Part shown: positions 44,184 through 52,541 of the stretch, one piece after another
How the letters are laid out: each line of letters begins with the position of its first letter
How positions within the stretch are numbered: position 1 is the first letter of the stretch
The notes under the pieces: generated by a model
Databases searched by the model: none
The model's input: the letters and a program-made list of their open reading frames with translations, nothing else
What the model was told of the DNA's origin: nothing
Made by a program: the position numbers and the translations under genes
Assembly: GCA_965221295.1 (NCBI GenBank)
Contig: OZ244879.1
Location: 3,286,001-3,350,000, forward strand
Origin: Bin87 sp965221295
Lineage (GTDB): Bacteria > Chloroflexota > Dehalococcoidia > Lucifugimonadales > UBA3495
DNA length: 64,000 nucleotides
Direction: 5' to 3'

Positions 44184-45248
44184 TTACCAGGACTTGAGGA
44201 CGGGCAGTACTTCATTGGCGAAGAGTTGCAGGCTCCGTTCGGCGACTTTGAAGGGGACGCCGCCAAAGCGGAAGGCAACGTTCAGCTCAAAATCGCCGAG
44301 TATCTGCCGGCGTTCTTCCAGGCCCCGCAGGATCTTGTCCGGGGTACCCCAGCTGGCGGCTTTCATAAAGCCTTCGACCGCTCCCTCGAGTCCGGCGGAA
44401 CGGGCGATTTCGGCCTTTTGCTGATAGGCATCGTAGCCACGCACGGCGCCAAAGTGGTCGCCCAGAAACTCGTAGTGGTAGAAGTTGCTCTCCACGAACT
44501 TGCCCTGGTAGCGGCGGGCTTCGTCTTCGCACTGTTCCAGGTCGGCGCCGCACACCACGAACTCGGTGAGCATGAGGCTGGGCGGTTCCGTTCCGTGGAT
44601 TTCACGATGCAGGGCGCGACCGCGTTCGATGCCCGGCATCCGCATTTCCCAGGGTCGGTCGGCGAACATGATGATGTGGGCGCCCAACTTGGCGGCGGAC
44701 AGCACGGATTCGTCGCTGGCGGCCACGGCGTAGATGCGCCCGTCGAAGGAATGCTGCGGCCGGGGCCGGATTTCCGTCCGTTGCTGCGGATAATGTTTGC
44801 CATCGCCTTCGATGAATCCGGTTCTGAGGGCCTCGACGATCATTGGGGCCGCCTCGTCGAAGCGTTCCCGTGATTCATCCATGCTGATGCCGAAGGCTTC
44901 AAACTCGCGTCGGGCCAAACCGCGACCAAAGCCGAGACGCAGGCGTCCGCCGCTCAATAGGTCGAGGGTCGCGGCGTTTTCCGCGACCCGCAGCGGGTTG
45001 TGCCATGGCAGAATCACCGCGGCCGTGCCCACATCTATGTCGGGGTGTTTGGCGGCGACGTGAGTCATCAGTTGCAGGTTGTCGGGCACGAAAGAATAGT
45101 CGTTGAAATGGTGTTCAGCGGACCACAGGCAGTCGAACCCAGAGTCGGCGGCCATCTCGGCGAGGCGCAGCTCCTCCTGCCACATCTGTCCGTCTGTTCC
45201 CTCTTCCCAGCCGTAACTGGAGAAGATCATCATCATGCCGACGTCCAT
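44184..45248 (-). CDS. LLM-class flavin-dependent oxidoreductase (bacterial luciferase-like)
   Basis: This 354-residue TIM-barrel monooxygenase starts at ATG 45248 after AAGGAG. Typical segments are DCLWSAEHHFNDYSFVPDN, DVGTAAVILPWHNPLRVAE, the phosphate-contacting GGRLRLGFGRGLARREFEAFG, and PRPQHSFDGRIYAVAASDES. Members use FMNH2 or F420. A 16-bp tandem repeat fills its leader, and the SDR gene lies upstream on the same strand. The substrate is unknown. Confidence 0.93.
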   Translation of the reverse strand: MDVGMMMIFSSYGWEEGTDGQMWQEELRLAEMAADSGFDCLWSAEHHFNDYSFVPDNLQLMTHVAAKHPDIDVGTAAVILPWHNPLRVAENAATLDLLSGGRLRLGFGRGLARREFEAFGISMDESRERFDEAAPMIVEALRTGFIEGDGKHYPQQRTEIRPRPQHSFDGRIYAVAASDESVLSAAKLGAHIIMFADRPWEMRMPGIERGRALHREIHGTEPPSLMLTEFVVCGADLEQCEDEARRYQGKFVESNFYHYEFLGDHFGAVRGYDAYQQKAEIARSAGLEGAVEGFMKAASWGTPDKILRGLEERRQILGDFELNVAFRFGGVPFKVAERSLQLFANEVLPVLKSW

Positions 45249-45303
45249 TCGAAATCTCCTTGGATGCGCAATCGGTAAAGGACCAGGCCCAGGGCCCGGC
45301 GAT

Positions 45304-45383
45304 GGGATAAGCCTGGCTTGGGATAAGCTTGGCTCGGGATAAACCTCGCTTGGTATTAGCCTCGCTTGGCATGAGCCTCGCTG
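45304..45383. repeat. 16-bp tandem repeat, 5-6 copies
   Basis: The unit is GGGATAAGCCTGGCTT with substitutions in successive copies (for example GGGATAAACCTCGCTT). It occupies the gap between the LLM oxidoreductase start at 45248 and the SDR stop at 45394; a sixth, worn copy runs to 45399. Confidence 0.93.
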
Positions 45384-45393
45384 GGTATGTGCT

Positions 45394-46236
45394 TCAGACG
45401 CTGGGCTTGGCGGCGTAGGGAGTGAGCTGAAGTTCGTGAGTCCAGCAGGACTTATCCTGGGTGTGAAGGTAGTAGAAGGCTTCGGCGATCTTCATGGGGT
45501 TGATCAGCAGCTCGGGATGCTGCTGGGCCCGGGGCATGGCGCGAGTCCCCGGAGAATCGATGGTGCCGTCGATCACCACGTTGGCGACGTGCACCCCGTG
45601 CTCGGAGTATTCCTCGGTGAGGGCCTGGGCCAGGGTTCGCATCATCACTCGGGGGTAGTAGAGGGATTGGCCGGTGTACCGTTTGCGACCGCGCAATCCA
45701 GCGGCGTTATTGGAAAACAGGATGCTGCCTTCACCGCGTTGCCGCATGGCTGGCAAGACCTCCTGCGCAACCAGGAAGGGGCCGCTGCTGGAGATGTGCT
45801 GGGCCGTCTCGAACATTTCATACGGCATGTGTTCGAGCAGTTCCATCTCCGGCGGTAGATCCCGTCCCTCCAGGTAACCGGCGTTATAGACCAGGACGGA
45901 TGGGTCGCCGGCCTCGGTTCTGATGCGGGCGAAGGCATCGGAAATGGAGTCGCGGGAGGCAAGGTCGAGTTCCACGATAGCGCTGTCGCCGCCCTGTTCC
46001 CGGATGGCGGCGTTCAACGGTTCGGCGTTGGCGGCGCTGCGGGTGGTCAGCACGGTATAGAATCCCTCGGCGGCGAATTTCTGCGAAATGGCCCCACCCA
46101 CGCCCCACCGCACGGCGACGGGCAGGTCGCTGTCATCAATGTCTCCGCCGTGAATCAGATGGGTATTGCGGCCATCCGCCTGCCACTTGGAGGTTGCTCC
46201 GATCACGACGGCGACCGGTTTTCCGCTGGTGTTCAT
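45394..46236 (-). CDS. Atypical short-chain dehydrogenase with an insertion in the cofactor loop
   Basis: This 280-residue protein starts at ATG 46236 after GAAGGGAATGAACC. The glycine-rich loop of the Rossmann fold is split: VVIGATS is followed by about 28 extra residues before WGVGGAISQKFAAEGF. LVYNAGYLEG and a Ser-rich SILFSNNAAGLRG strand are normal SDR features. The catalytic region reads TGQSLYYPRVMMRTLAQAL, with no standard YxxxK. It may be a non-catalytic or divergent SDR. The neighbour downstream is the LLM oxidoreductase. Confidence 0.87.
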   Translation of the reverse strand: MNTSGKPVAVVIGATSKWQADGRNTHLIHGGDIDDSDLPVAVRWGVGGAISQKFAAEGFYTVLTTRSAANAEPLNAAIREQGGDSAIVELDLASRDSISDAFARIRTEAGDPSVLVYNAGYLEGRDLPPEMELLEHMPYEMFETAQHISSSGPFLVAQEVLPAMRQRGEGSILFSNNAAGLRGRKRYTGQSLYYPRVMMRTLAQALTEEYSEHGVHVANVVIDGTIDSPGTRAMPRAQQHPELLINPMKIAEAFYYLHTQDKSCWTHELQLTPYAAKPSV

Positions 46237-46436
46237 GGTTCATTCCCTTCTTCTGGAGGTATCTGAGGAGGTTTCGTGGGGATACCGAAGCGTCGCCGGC
46301 TAGGGTTTGCTGCCGGCCAACCGATTGTCGGGTACTGTACTACAAATCGGCGCGAGTTGGTAACGGTTCAAGTTGCCTCGCGTCCACCCGGTTCCCCAAA
46401 GGAGTCATGCGGTGTAACGGTCAAGTATCCACCATC

Positions 46437-46502
46437 GCGTGGCGCCGGCGCTGGTATCGCGTAGCGACGGCGCTGGCATCGCGTGGCGACGGCGCTGGCA
46501 TC
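46437..46502. repeat. 22-bp tandem repeat, 3 copies
   Basis: Three 22-bp units, each containing GCGCTGGCATC or GCGCTGGTATC after GCGTGGCG or GCGTAGCG, lie about 200 bp upstream of the SDR start at 46236. No gene was found in 46237-46875. Confidence 0.9.
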
Positions 46503-46516
46503 CGGTGTCGCTCTGC

Positions 46517-46570
46517 ATCTGTCATTGCGAGCGCAGCGCGGCAATCTCAATGACCGCCACCAACGGCCGC
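46517..46570. repeat. Single left arm of the dispersed palindrome
   Basis: TGTCATTGCGAGCGCAGCG, GGCAATCTCAATGACCG and CCAACGGCCG match the left half of the elements at 60496 and 60678; the right arm is missing. Confidence 0.85.
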
Positions 46571-46875
46571 GGGACACCAACCCTGCCGGCCATAGGCGCC
46601 GGGGCGGGATCGCAGCGTTGCCGTCGTTCCCGGCATCAGCTGGTTTCGGAACAACCGCCCGGGAAGACCCAACGCCGGTGAGACGAGCGCAACCGACTTG
46701 ATCGCTACTGGGCAGCTTGGGATCCGCAGACGGGGATGGGCCCCAAGTAGAGACGAAACCTGCGTGAGACGCGCCCAGGGATCGTATCCAGCGATTTCCA
46801 TACGGGAATGCGCCGAAACGACGCCCTTGGGGATGCGACGGGCCAAATGGAGGGGTCGAGGCAGCTGGGAGAAAT

Positions 46876-46962
46876 TGGTGCCGAGGGAGGGACTCGAACC
46901 CACACACCTCCAAGAGGTAGCGGATTTTAAGTCCGCCGCGTCTGCCGTTTCGCCACCTCGGC
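46876..46962 (-). tRNA. tRNA-Leu (TAA)
   Basis: Acceptor arms GCCGAGG/CCTCGGC pair over 7 bp. The anticodon loop CTTAAAA gives TAA, a long variable arm (TACCTCTTGGAGGT) marks a class II tRNA, and the T arm contains GGTTCGAGTCC. ACCA (discriminator plus CCA) is encoded. Confidence 0.96.
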
Positions 46963-47090
46963 ACGGAGGTAAAAATTATCGCGCTACCCGATATGGATCA
47001 TGATCGGAGCGCGCCCAGAACGCTGTTCTATCGCACAGCGATTGCAATTCGGAAGATGCAGGGGAAGACAGGTCATATGTAGAAAGGCGT

Positions 47091-47167
47091 TGGAGGCGAC
47101 GGGCGGATTCGAACCGCCGAATAGAGGTTTTGCAGACCTCCGCCTTAGTCCACTTGGCTACGTCGCC
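47091..47167 (-). tRNA. tRNA-Cys (GCA)
   Basis: Acceptor arms GGCGACG/CGTCGCC pair over 7 bp. The anticodon loop CTGCAAA gives GCA and the T arm contains GGTTCGAATCC. Discriminator T and an encoded CCA are present. Confidence 0.96.
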
Positions 47168-47234
47168 TCATTGAGGGACTCGCGCGCGGGGCGCCTCAGT
47201 CCTTTGGTCATTTGGCTTGCTCGTCCAACCTGTC

Positions 47235-47321
47235 TGGTGCCGAGGGCGGGACTTGAACCCACACGAGCGAAAGCCCACGGCCCCCTCAAGACCGCGTGTC
47301 TACCATTTCCACCACCTCGGC
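47235..47321 (-). tRNA. tRNA-Leu (GAG)
   Basis: Acceptor arms GCCGAGG/CCTCGGC match those of the other tRNA-Leu. The anticodon stem CGGTC/GGCCG has one G-U pair and the loop TTGAGGG gives GAG. A long variable arm (GTGGGCTTTCGCTCGT) and encoded ACCA are present. Confidence 0.95.
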
Positions 47322-47462
47322 ATATGCATGGGCCGATTATAGCACAAACGCGGGGCCAATCGTCAAAAGGGCGATGGCCGGTCCACAGGTCATGTGGACC
47401 GGCGGTTGGATCAATGGACTGGTTGGCTGACGGTCGGCGCGCCGCCAATCCGCGGTCAGCGT

Positions 47463-47795
47463 TCAGTTGACCTGGCGCTCGCGGTGCAGCAAATCCTTGG
47501 CGACGGACCCGATGTTGGCTTCGATGCAATCCCGCAACGCCGAGTATATCGAGCGGTTGATGGATTCCATCATCCAAGATTCGTAGTCGGGTTCCGACTG
47601 GTATTCGTTTTTGACCGCTATCAGTTGTCGCAGCGATTCCAGGTAGTGGGTCTGCAACGGAGTCAAAGACTCGATGTCGAAGTCCTCCACCTGAGGGCCC
47701 GCTTGCTCCTCGAGCTTGATGGAATTCGAATCCGCCAACTGGCTTTCGTTTTCCAATCCGCCGACTTCAACGTCGTCTTTTGGTGATGCGTTCAT
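47463..47795 (-). CDS. Unknown small acidic protein
   Basis: This 110-residue product starts at ATG 47795 after GGGAG. The first 45 residues are acidic and probably disordered. The rest is helical (LTPLQTHYLESLRQLIAVKN, then SWMMESINRSIYSALRDCI). I recognise no family. It lies between dnaK and the tRNA cluster, on the same strand as dnaK but 256 bp away. Confidence 0.7.
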   Translation of the reverse strand: MNASPKDDVEVGGLENESQLADSNSIKLEEQAGPQVEDFDIESLTPLQTHYLESLRQLIAVKNEYQSEPDYESWMMESINRSIYSALRDCIEANIGSVAKDLLHRERQVN

Positions 47796-48051
47796 TGCAA
47801 ATCTCCCAATCGCGTTCGCGGTGGTCCCACGATTGCAACTGTTTAGGTCGCCACCATTATAGCGCCTGTGAAACGGGGCGACACTGTGTGTTGGGGTAGT
47901 TTACACGGGATTCACGGTATGGCAACCCTGTGGCTGGAGCCAACCCTCCGGCGCCGGCTGGCGCGGCGCCGGCCGACGCCGCCCCGGAGGGAATGGTCTC
48001 TTGATCCTGAATACGCTGGATCTGGGTTATCCGGATGTCGGCCAAGCGCGC

Positions 48052-49953
48052 CTATACTTCTCGAAATTCGCCTTCCACCGTATCATCGCCTGGAGCGCCG
48101 CCAGACGGCCCGGCGCCGGATGGGCCGCCCGGGCCCTCGGCGCCCGGTTGGGTGTAGACGGCCTGTCCCACCCTTTGCAGGGTTTCGTTCAAGTCGTTCA
48201 TGGCGGTTTGCATCTGGGCGACGTTGTTGGCGGCGATGGCGGAACGAAGCGTCTCCAGCTTGCCTTCCGCTTCGGTTTTCAGCTCGGGCGGCAGCGCCTC
48301 GGCGTGTTCGGCGAGCAACCGTTCCGCGGAGTAGGCCAGGCTGTCGGCCTGGTTGCGCGTTTCCACCTCGGCCCGCCGGGCCCGGTCGGCTTCCTCGTTG
48401 GCCTGCGCCTCGGCCATCATCCGCTCGATGTCTTCCTGGGCCAGGCCGCTGCTGGTCTGGATGACGATGCGCTGCTCTTTGCCGGTTCCCTTGTCCTGGG
48501 CGGATACGCTCAGGATGCCGTTGGAGTCGATGTCGAAAGTAACGTCGATCTGGGGCAATCCTCTCGGGGCCGGCAGGATGCCGTCCAGCATGAACCGGCC
48601 AATGGTCTTGTTGTCGGCTGACATCGGGCGTTCGCCCTGGAGCACGTGAATGTCCACGCTTGGCTGGTTATCAGAGGCAGTGGTAAAGGTTTCGGTCTTC
48701 TTGGTGGGGATGGTGGTGTTGCGCGGGATCAAGGCGGTGGTGACGTTGCCCAAGGTTTCGATGCCGAGGGTGAGCGGAGTAACGTCAAGGAGGACAATAT
48801 CGCCCACTTCGCCGCCCAGCACACCGGCCTGGATGGCGGCGCCCAGGGCCACCGCTTCGTCGGGGTTCACGGAGCGGGACGGCTCCTTGCCGAAGATCTG
48901 CTGGACCTTGGCTTGCACCGACGGCATACGGGTCATGCCGCCAACGAGGATCACGTCGTCGATCTTGTCGATGGAGACGCCGGCGTCGGCGATGGCCTGG
49001 CGGCAGGGGCCTTCGGTGCGGTCGATGAGGTTGCCAACCAGTTGTTCGAGGCGGGAGCGGCTCAGGGGTTTGACCAGGTGTTGCGGGCCGCTGGCGTCAG
49101 CAGTAATGAACGGCAGGTTGATTTCGGTTTCCAGGGTGCTGGACAGCTCGATTTTGGCCCGCTCGGCGGCGTCGCGAAGGCGTTGGAGGGCCATGCGATC
49201 CTGGGCCAGGTCGATGCCGGTTTCGGCGCGGAACTCCGTGACCAGCCAGTTGAGGATCGCCTCGTCGAAGTCGTCGCCGCCCAGGTAGGTATCGCCGTTG
49301 GTGGACAGAACCTCAAACACTCCGTCGCCGAGTTCCAGGATGGTGATATCGAAGGTGCCGCCGCCCAGGTCGAACACCGCCACGGTGGAATCGGTCTGCT
49401 GGCGGTCGATGCCGTAGGCCAGCGAAGATGCGGTGGGTTCGTTGATGATGCGGAGCACGTCGAGGCCGGCGATCGTTCCAGCGTCCTTGGTCGCCTGACG
49501 TTGGGCGTCGTTGAAATAGGCGGGGACGGTGATGACGGCCTGGGTGATTCGCTCACCCAGTTTGGCTTCGGCGTCCTGGCGGATCTTCTGCAGGACCATG
49601 CTGGAAATTTGCGGAGGGGCGTAGGCCTGTCCGGCCATTTCCACGTGGGCATCGCCGTTATCGCCGGCAACGATCTTGTAGGGAAGGCGAGTGGCCGCGT
49701 CCTGCACTTCGGCGTCGGTGAAGCGGCGACCCATCAGGCGTTTGACGGAGAATACGGTGTTTTCCGGGTTGGTGACCGCCTGTCGCTTGGCGGTTTGCCC
49801 CACATATCGCTCCCCGCTGCGGGTGTTGACCGCCACCACAGAGGGGGTGATGCGGCTGCCCTCGGCGCTCTCCACCACCTCGGCTTCGCCGGCCTCAATG
49901 ACGGCGGCTACCGAGTTGGTGGTTCCGAGGTCGATTCCCAATATTTTCGGCAT
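48052..49953 (-). CDS. dnaK: Chaperone DnaK (Hsp70)
   Basis: This 633-residue protein has the Hsp70 signatures: GIDLGTTNSVAAVIE at the N-terminus, VAVFDLGGGTFDITILE, and ILVGGMTRMPSVQAKVQQIFG. The substrate-binding domain has FTTASDNQPSVDIHVLQGER, and the C-terminal tail is Gly/Pro/Ala-rich, ending EGEFREV. AGGAG lies upstream of the ATG. It is the last gene of hspR-grpE-dnaK; no dnaJ follows in this window. Confidence 0.99.
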   Translation of the reverse strand: MPKILGIDLGTTNSVAAVIEAGEAEVVESAEGSRITPSVVAVNTRSGERYVGQTAKRQAVTNPENTVFSVKRLMGRRFTDAEVQDAATRLPYKIVAGDNGDAHVEMAGQAYAPPQISSMVLQKIRQDAEAKLGERITQAVITVPAYFNDAQRQATKDAGTIAGLDVLRIINEPTASSLAYGIDRQQTDSTVAVFDLGGGTFDITILELGDGVFEVLSTNGDTYLGGDDFDEAILNWLVTEFRAETGIDLAQDRMALQRLRDAAERAKIELSSTLETEINLPFITADASGPQHLVKPLSRSRLEQLVGNLIDRTEGPCRQAIADAGVSIDKIDDVILVGGMTRMPSVQAKVQQIFGKEPSRSVNPDEAVALGAAIQAGVLGGEVGDIVLLDVTPLTLGIETLGNVTTALIPRNTTIPTKKTETFTTASDNQPSVDIHVLQGERPMSADNKTIGRFMLDGILPAPRGLPQIDVTFDIDSNGILSVSAQDKGTGKEQRIVIQTSSGLAQEDIERMMAEAQANEEADRARRAEVETRNQADSLAYSAERLLAEHAEALPPELKTEAEGKLETLRSAIAANNVAQMQTAMNDLNETLQRVGQAVYTQPGAEGPGGPSGAGPSGGAPGDDTVEGEFREV

Positions 49954-50030
49954 TTTTGCACTCCTGAAAAATGGATTTACAGTGTCGGTTAGGTTTGGAA
50001 GGGAATTGGTTTTGGGAGCAGGATCACGGG

Positions 50031-50678
50031 CTATTGGTTCACCACCACCTGGGCCACCTGCACCACGCGGTCATGCAGCAAGTAGCCCTGGCGGAGGACT
50101 TCCACGATGCTGCCCGATTCCGCGCCGTCCACCTGGGCCATGCCCACGGCCTCGTGGAGTTCAGGGTTGAAGGGCTCGCCGATGGATTCGATTTTGGCGA
50201 CGCCCTGGGCCTCCAGGAAACCAGCGAGTTTGCGCTGAATCAGACGCACGCCGCGCGCCCAGGAATCGGCTGCAGGATCATCAGGCGCGGCGGCGTTGCC
50301 ACTTTCCAGGTGGTTCACCGCCAGGTCCAGTTCGTCAACTATGGGCAGAAGCTGCACCAACAACCGGCTGTTGGCCTGCTGCTGGATATTCAGCCGTTCC
50401 TCGTCGTGGCGGCGCCGGGCGTTGGCCAGATCAGCTTGGCCCCGTTGCACCGCGTCGATCTGGCGGTCGATCTCCGCGCGGGCGTCGGCCAGGGCGGCGC
50501 GGAGCAGCTCGGCTTCCTGCTCCGGGGTAACGGGTGGTTCCGCCACGGAACCGCCGTCAAGGCCGGCCGTCTCGCGGACTTCGGGGGAAGCTTGGGCGGC
50601 ATCCACGGGTGGGTTGGCTTCGGCGCGGCCGGGGTCTGGGCGGTTTGGATCCGGGGGCATGTTTGGTTCGCTGGTCAT
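50031..50678 (-). CDS. grpE: Nucleotide exchange factor GrpE
   Basis: This 215-residue protein has a long acidic, Pro-rich N-terminus and a long helix from ELLRAALADARAEIDRQ. The C-terminal beta wing contains FNPELHEAVGMAQVDG and VLRQGYLLHDRVVQVAQVVV, which is standard GrpE. The ATG overlaps the hspR stop (ATGA), and dnaK begins 77 bp downstream. GrpE releases ADP from DnaK. Confidence 0.97.
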   Translation of the reverse strand: MTSEPNMPPDPNRPDPGRAEANPPVDAAQASPEVRETAGLDGGSVAEPPVTPEQEAELLRAALADARAEIDRQIDAVQRGQADLANARRRHDEERLNIQQQANSRLLVQLLPIVDELDLAVNHLESGNAAAPDDPAADSWARGVRLIQRKLAGFLEAQGVAKIESIGEPFNPELHEAVGMAQVDGAESGSIVEVLRQGYLLHDRVVQVAQVVVNQ

Positions 50679-51211
50679 TGGGCGTTCCTGTTGGGGTTGT
50701 TAGACGCCGGTGGCTCCGGGGCGGGGAGGCTGAGGCTGGCGCACAGCAGGGAGACTTCATCGTGGATGCGCTCCGCGGTGAGGCTCCGATCCTCCGATCT
50801 GGAAAGTCGTCGGGTGAATACGTTGAGGTTATTGACGAGTTTCAAAGCGAACTCGACGCCGGCTAGGTTCAATCCGAGATTATCCATCAGGTGGCGAATC
50901 AGCAGGACCTTACGCAGGTCATCCTGAGAGTACAGGCGCAGCATTCCCATGGTTCGCACGGGTTGGATGAGGCCGAGGCGCTCGTATTTGCGGAGGGTTT
51001 GCGGGTGCATTTCCAGCAGGCGAGCGGCTACGGAAATTATGTAAACGCCCTCCAGCTCTCCGGCCGGGGTCGTCGCGTCTTGGGGCTTATCGCCATTGGC
51101 ATTTGCATCGGCGCTGCCCGACCAGGAAGACGGAACATCAGCAATGGGGGCAGGATACGCCTCCAACTGTCGGCTTCGGATCCGCGCTTGTCTGGGCCAT
51201 CGTTGCTGCAT
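50675..51211 (-). CDS. hspR: MerR-family heat shock repressor HspR
   Basis: The start is placed at ATG 51211, giving 178 residues. GGAGAGG lies just upstream, and a perfect TATAAT sits at 51253-51248, so starts further upstream (51259) would fall before the transcript. The MerR-type helix-turn-helix covers YIISVAARLLEMHPQTLRKYE, the wing is MGMLRLYSQDDLRKVLLI, and a dimerisation helix follows. The N-terminal 60 residues are an unusual Ser/Ala-rich extension. HspR represses the dnaK operon by binding HAIR sites, with DnaK as co-repressor. Confidence 0.93.
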   Translation of the reverse strand: MQQRWPRQARIRSRQLEAYPAPIADVPSSWSGSADANANGDKPQDATTPAGELEGVYIISVAARLLEMHPQTLRKYERLGLIQPVRTMGMLRLYSQDDLRKVLLIRHLMDNLGLNLAGVEFALKLVNNLNVFTRRLSRSEDRSLTAERIHDEVSLLCASLSLPAPEPPASNNPNRNAQ

Positions 51212-51247
51212 CTCAATACCTCTCCGTCCTGGGTACCATGCCACTGA

Positions 51248-51276
51248 ATTATATCCCATGCTACGATAGCTGTAAA
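51248..51276 (-). promoter_or_regulatory. Promoter of hspR-grpE-dnaK
   Basis: On the minus strand TTTACA (51276-51271) and TATAAT (51253-51248) are separated by 17 bp, a near-consensus housekeeping promoter. Transcription should begin about 30 bp before ATG 51211. Confidence 0.8.
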
Positions 51277-51279
51277 TGG

Positions 51280-51300
51280 CTTGACACAGTATGTATCAAG
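51280..51300. promoter_or_regulatory. HAIR-like operator for HspR
   Basis: CTTGA-N11-TCAAG is a 21-bp inverted repeat with the same arm and centre spacing as the known HAIR consensus CTTGAGT-N7-ACTCAAG. It abuts the -35 element of the hspR promoter, so binding would block RNA polymerase. It also overlaps a TTGACA facing the plus-strand gene at 51476. Confidence 0.78.
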
Positions 51301-51475
51301 TCGTATATTCCGCCCATGGCGACTCCGGGCGCCGCTGGCGCAGAATCGGGCAATCGGAAAATTCGACAAAAGGCAATCCAAACCGCTCTTCAAATCCGTA
51401 CCACTACTGAACCACCGGAATTTGAAACGCCAGACACGACCAATACGCGCAAGTCGAGTCGGCGAGGAGGCAACC

Positions 51476-51682
51476 ATGAAACTCAGATTCGGCGCTTGTC
51501 CAAAATGTCAGGGCGACCTTCAGGTGAGGCGAGACGTTTACGGCATGTTCAGCAACTGCCTGCAGTGCGGATTGCAGTTGGACTTGGAAACAACCGACCC
51601 GGCGCTGCCGGGCCACGGGGTGGAGCCAGCCCTCATTGATCTGCGAGCGCGAGAGCGGGAGCAGCTGGCGCGGGCGGCATAG
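51476..51682 (+). CDS. Small zinc-ribbon protein
   Basis: This 68-residue product starts at ATG 51476 after GGAGG. It has CPKCQGDL and CLQCG, a four-Cys zinc ribbon in its first 35 residues, and a short basic-acidic helix at the end. It is divergent from hspR and followed by a strong terminator. The role is unknown; the divergent TTGACA beside the HAIR site could make it part of the heat-shock response. Confidence 0.82.
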   Translation: MKLRFGACPKCQGDLQVRRDVYGMFSNCLQCGLQLDLETTDPALPGHGVEPALIDLRAREREQLARAA

Positions 51683-51707
51683 TCGGCGGCGCGTCAGGGA
51701 CGTGAAT

Positions 51708-51739
51708 CAGGGGCGGGTTGCAACCCGCCCCTGCTTTTT
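51708..51739 (+). terminator. Rho-independent terminator
   Basis: CAGGGGCGGGTTG is followed directly by its exact complement CAACCCGCCCCTG and then CTTTTT. It ends the zinc-ribbon gene. Confidence 0.9.
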
Positions 51740-51779
51740 GGATGATCATGGCGTCTCGATGGCCATCAACGAGTGAGGA

Positions 51780-52472
51780 TCATCGGGTGAGTTCCGGCCA
51801 GAATCGTTCTTCCTGCCAAGGGTCGCCATTGTTGTTGTACCCGCGCTGTTCCCAGAACCCGGGGGCGTCCTCGGCCATCAATTCGATTCCATTCACCCAC
51901 TTGGCCGACTTCCAGCCGTAGCGGCTGGGAACCACCAATCTCAGCGGCCAACCGTGATCCTTGCCGATCTCCGCGCCGTTCTGCCGGTGGGCCAGCAACC
52001 CTTCGGATAGGGCCAGATCCAGCGGCAGGTTGGTGGTGTAATCGCCGAAGCAATGGGCCATGATGTGCCGGGCCTCGGGACTGACGCCGGCCGATTCCAG
52101 CAAATCCGCCAGCCAAACGCCCTCCCAGGTTTGGTCCAGGGCTGACCATTGGGTGACGCAGTGGAAGTCGGCGTTCAGCGTGATCCACGGCAGAGCGCAG
52201 AACTGGGACCAGTCCAGTTCCAATTCCCGCTCCACTAATCCCCAGACCCGGAAGCGCCACGCGGCCAGGTCAACCTCTGGTGTGTCGCCGTAGGTCAAGA
52301 CCGGGAAGGTTTTGGCGACGAACTGTCCGGGAGGCACCCGTTCGCCAGCCGGCGGCGCGATCTTCACCTGGTCGGGCCGTTTCAACCCGAACTCCGGCTG
52401 CACGCCGGCGGACTGTTGGCTTTGCTGGCTGGAAGTAGGCTGGCCGGAGGTAGCCTGATTGGAAGTTGTCAT
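51780..52472 (-). CDS. Sulfite oxidase-like molybdopterin oxidoreductase
   Basis: This 230-residue protein starts at ATG 52472 after AGGAG. After a Ser/Gln-rich N-terminus it shows the sulfite-oxidase fold: WRFRVWGLVERELELDWSQF, the molybdenum-ligand Cys in DFHCVTQWSALD, and DHGWPLRLVVPSRYGWKSAKW. It lacks the heme and dimerisation domains, as in MsrP/YuiH-type proteins, and no twin-arginine signal is seen, so it is probably cytoplasmic. It lies 69 bp downstream of selD on the same strand. Confidence 0.92.
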   Translation of the reverse strand: MTTSNQATSGQPTSSQQSQQSAGVQPEFGLKRPDQVKIAPPAGERVPPGQFVAKTFPVLTYGDTPEVDLAAWRFRVWGLVERELELDWSQFCALPWITLNADFHCVTQWSALDQTWEGVWLADLLESAGVSPEARHIMAHCFGDYTTNLPLDLALSEGLLAHRQNGAEIGKDHGWPLRLVVPSRYGWKSAKWVNGIELMAEDAPGFWEQRGYNNNGDPWQEERFWPELTR

Positions 52473-52541
52473 GGGAGAACTCCTGGATCCGCCGTCCTGA
52501 CGGCTCAGGTGACGTGGCGAGTGAGGTTCAAAACGCTCGAA

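Noticed and set aside
46237..46875. Small genes in the gap before the tRNA cluster
   Set aside because: Frames here follow the 22-bp repeat and a palindrome arm and have no ribosome sites or domains.
48646..49992. Open frame of 448 codons on the plus strand
   Set aside because: Antisense shadow of dnaK.
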